This document shows positions 63,895 through 64,000 of a DNA stretch of 64,000 bases, piece after piece. The notes below the pieces were generated by a model that had not been told where the DNA came from, did not search any database, and saw only the letters and a list, made by a program, of their open reading frames with translations. This DNA is from Clostridium lacusfryxellense. GTDB taxonomy: Bacteria > Bacillota > Clostridia > Clostridiales > Clostridiaceae. Every line of letters begins with the position of its first letter. The stretch's first letter is position 1. The stretch spans positions 172,604 to 236,603 of the forward strand of contig NZ_JAHLEB010000002.1 of NCBI RefSeq assembly GCF_018861735.1, read 5' to 3'. The translations under genes and the position numbers were made by a program.

Positions 63895-64000
63895 TGATAC
63901 CTCTAAAGTAGACAGTTTAAATATAAAAACTGATACTTTGGAGGTATTTTTAATGTCAAAACCTAAATGTCCTGCTGAACAAAAATTACAAGCTGTCGAA
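63895..64000 (+). mobile_element. Left end of an IS3-like insertion sequence (cut by the window edge)
   Basis: Starts at about TGATACCTC (63895), 36 bases after the ppdK stop. The first 60 bases have the layout of IS3-family ends (TGnnnCCTCnAAAGTAGACAG), followed by a transposase frame. Family call is by pattern and by the start of the first protein. The right end, target duplication and intactness cannot be seen. Confidence 0.65.
63953..64000 (+). CDS. IS3-family transposase OrfA-like protein (N-terminus only)
   Basis: The first 16 codons, MSKPKCPAEQKLQAVE, run off the window. The Lys/Pro start leading into an EQKLQAVE helix is like the helix-turn-helix of IS3 OrfA proteins. GGAGG lies 8 bases upstream of ATG 63953. 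Confidence 0.6.
   Translation, partial: MSKPKCPAEQKLQAVE

Overview
The window looks like a chromosomal segment of an endospore-forming, low-GC Firmicute, most likely Clostridium sensu stricto (inferred from gene content, gene order and very AT-rich codon use; species not determined). It carries spoIVFB, a Spo0B-like gene, gpr, spoIIP, yqfC, yqfD, minCDE, a V-type ATPase and a pyruvate phosphate dikinase, with AGGAGG-type ribosome binding sites and many strong rho-independent terminators. Nearly all genes are on the + strand. The exceptions are dacF, a small winged-helix gene and rpsT. No tRNA, rRNA, CRISPR array or prophage was seen.

Layout. 1-8.4 kb: cell shape and division (mreB-mreC-mreD-PBP2, then minC-minD-minE, then rodA). 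8.5-10.3 kb: mgsA, a small membrane protein and the site-2 protease SpoIVFB. 10.5-14.5 kb: a radical SAM protein, its DUF2344 partner and RNase G. 14.5-18.1 kb: rplU-prp-rpmA-spo0B-obg-yhbY, a classic Firmicute order. 18.2-22.1 kb: nadD, yqeK, an LCP-family protein, ridA and an RluD-type synthase. 22.1-24.2 kb: dacF (minus) and comEA. 24.2-25.1 kb: a probable small RNA gene, a winged-helix gene (minus) and a palindrome lying on the next promoter. 25.1-33.8 kb: a nine-gene V-type ATPase operon (H/G, C, I, K, F, E, A, B, D). 33.8-35.7 kb: a patch of small unrecognised genes, including a zinc-ribbon protein, a MORN-repeat protein and a Cys-rich peptide. 35.7-45 kb: comEC, holA, rpsT, gpr, spoIIP, lepA, hemW. 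45-52 kb: hrcA-grpE-dnaK-dnaJ under a perfect CIRCE element, then prmA, rsmE and a HIT protein. 52.4-60.9 kb: rpsU, a yqeY remnant, yqfC, yqfD, a PgpH-type HD phosphohydrolase, ybeY, a dgkA-PAP2 fusion, cdd, era, recO and a DUF4342 protein. 61-64 kb: ppdK and the left end of an IS3-like element cut by the window edge.

Most of the window is conserved housekeeping and sporulation DNA. The departures from the usual order are the main points of interest. yqeY survives only as a fragment, and phoH, mtaB and rsfS are missing from their customary places. comEA and comEC are separated by the ATPase operon, and ComEC lacks a recognisable metallo-beta-lactamase domain. recO appears to start at CTG. The strongest candidates for something undescribed are the orphan RNA at about 24.42-24.58 kb and the palindrome embedded in the ATPase promoter, which faces a small divergent winged-helix gene.
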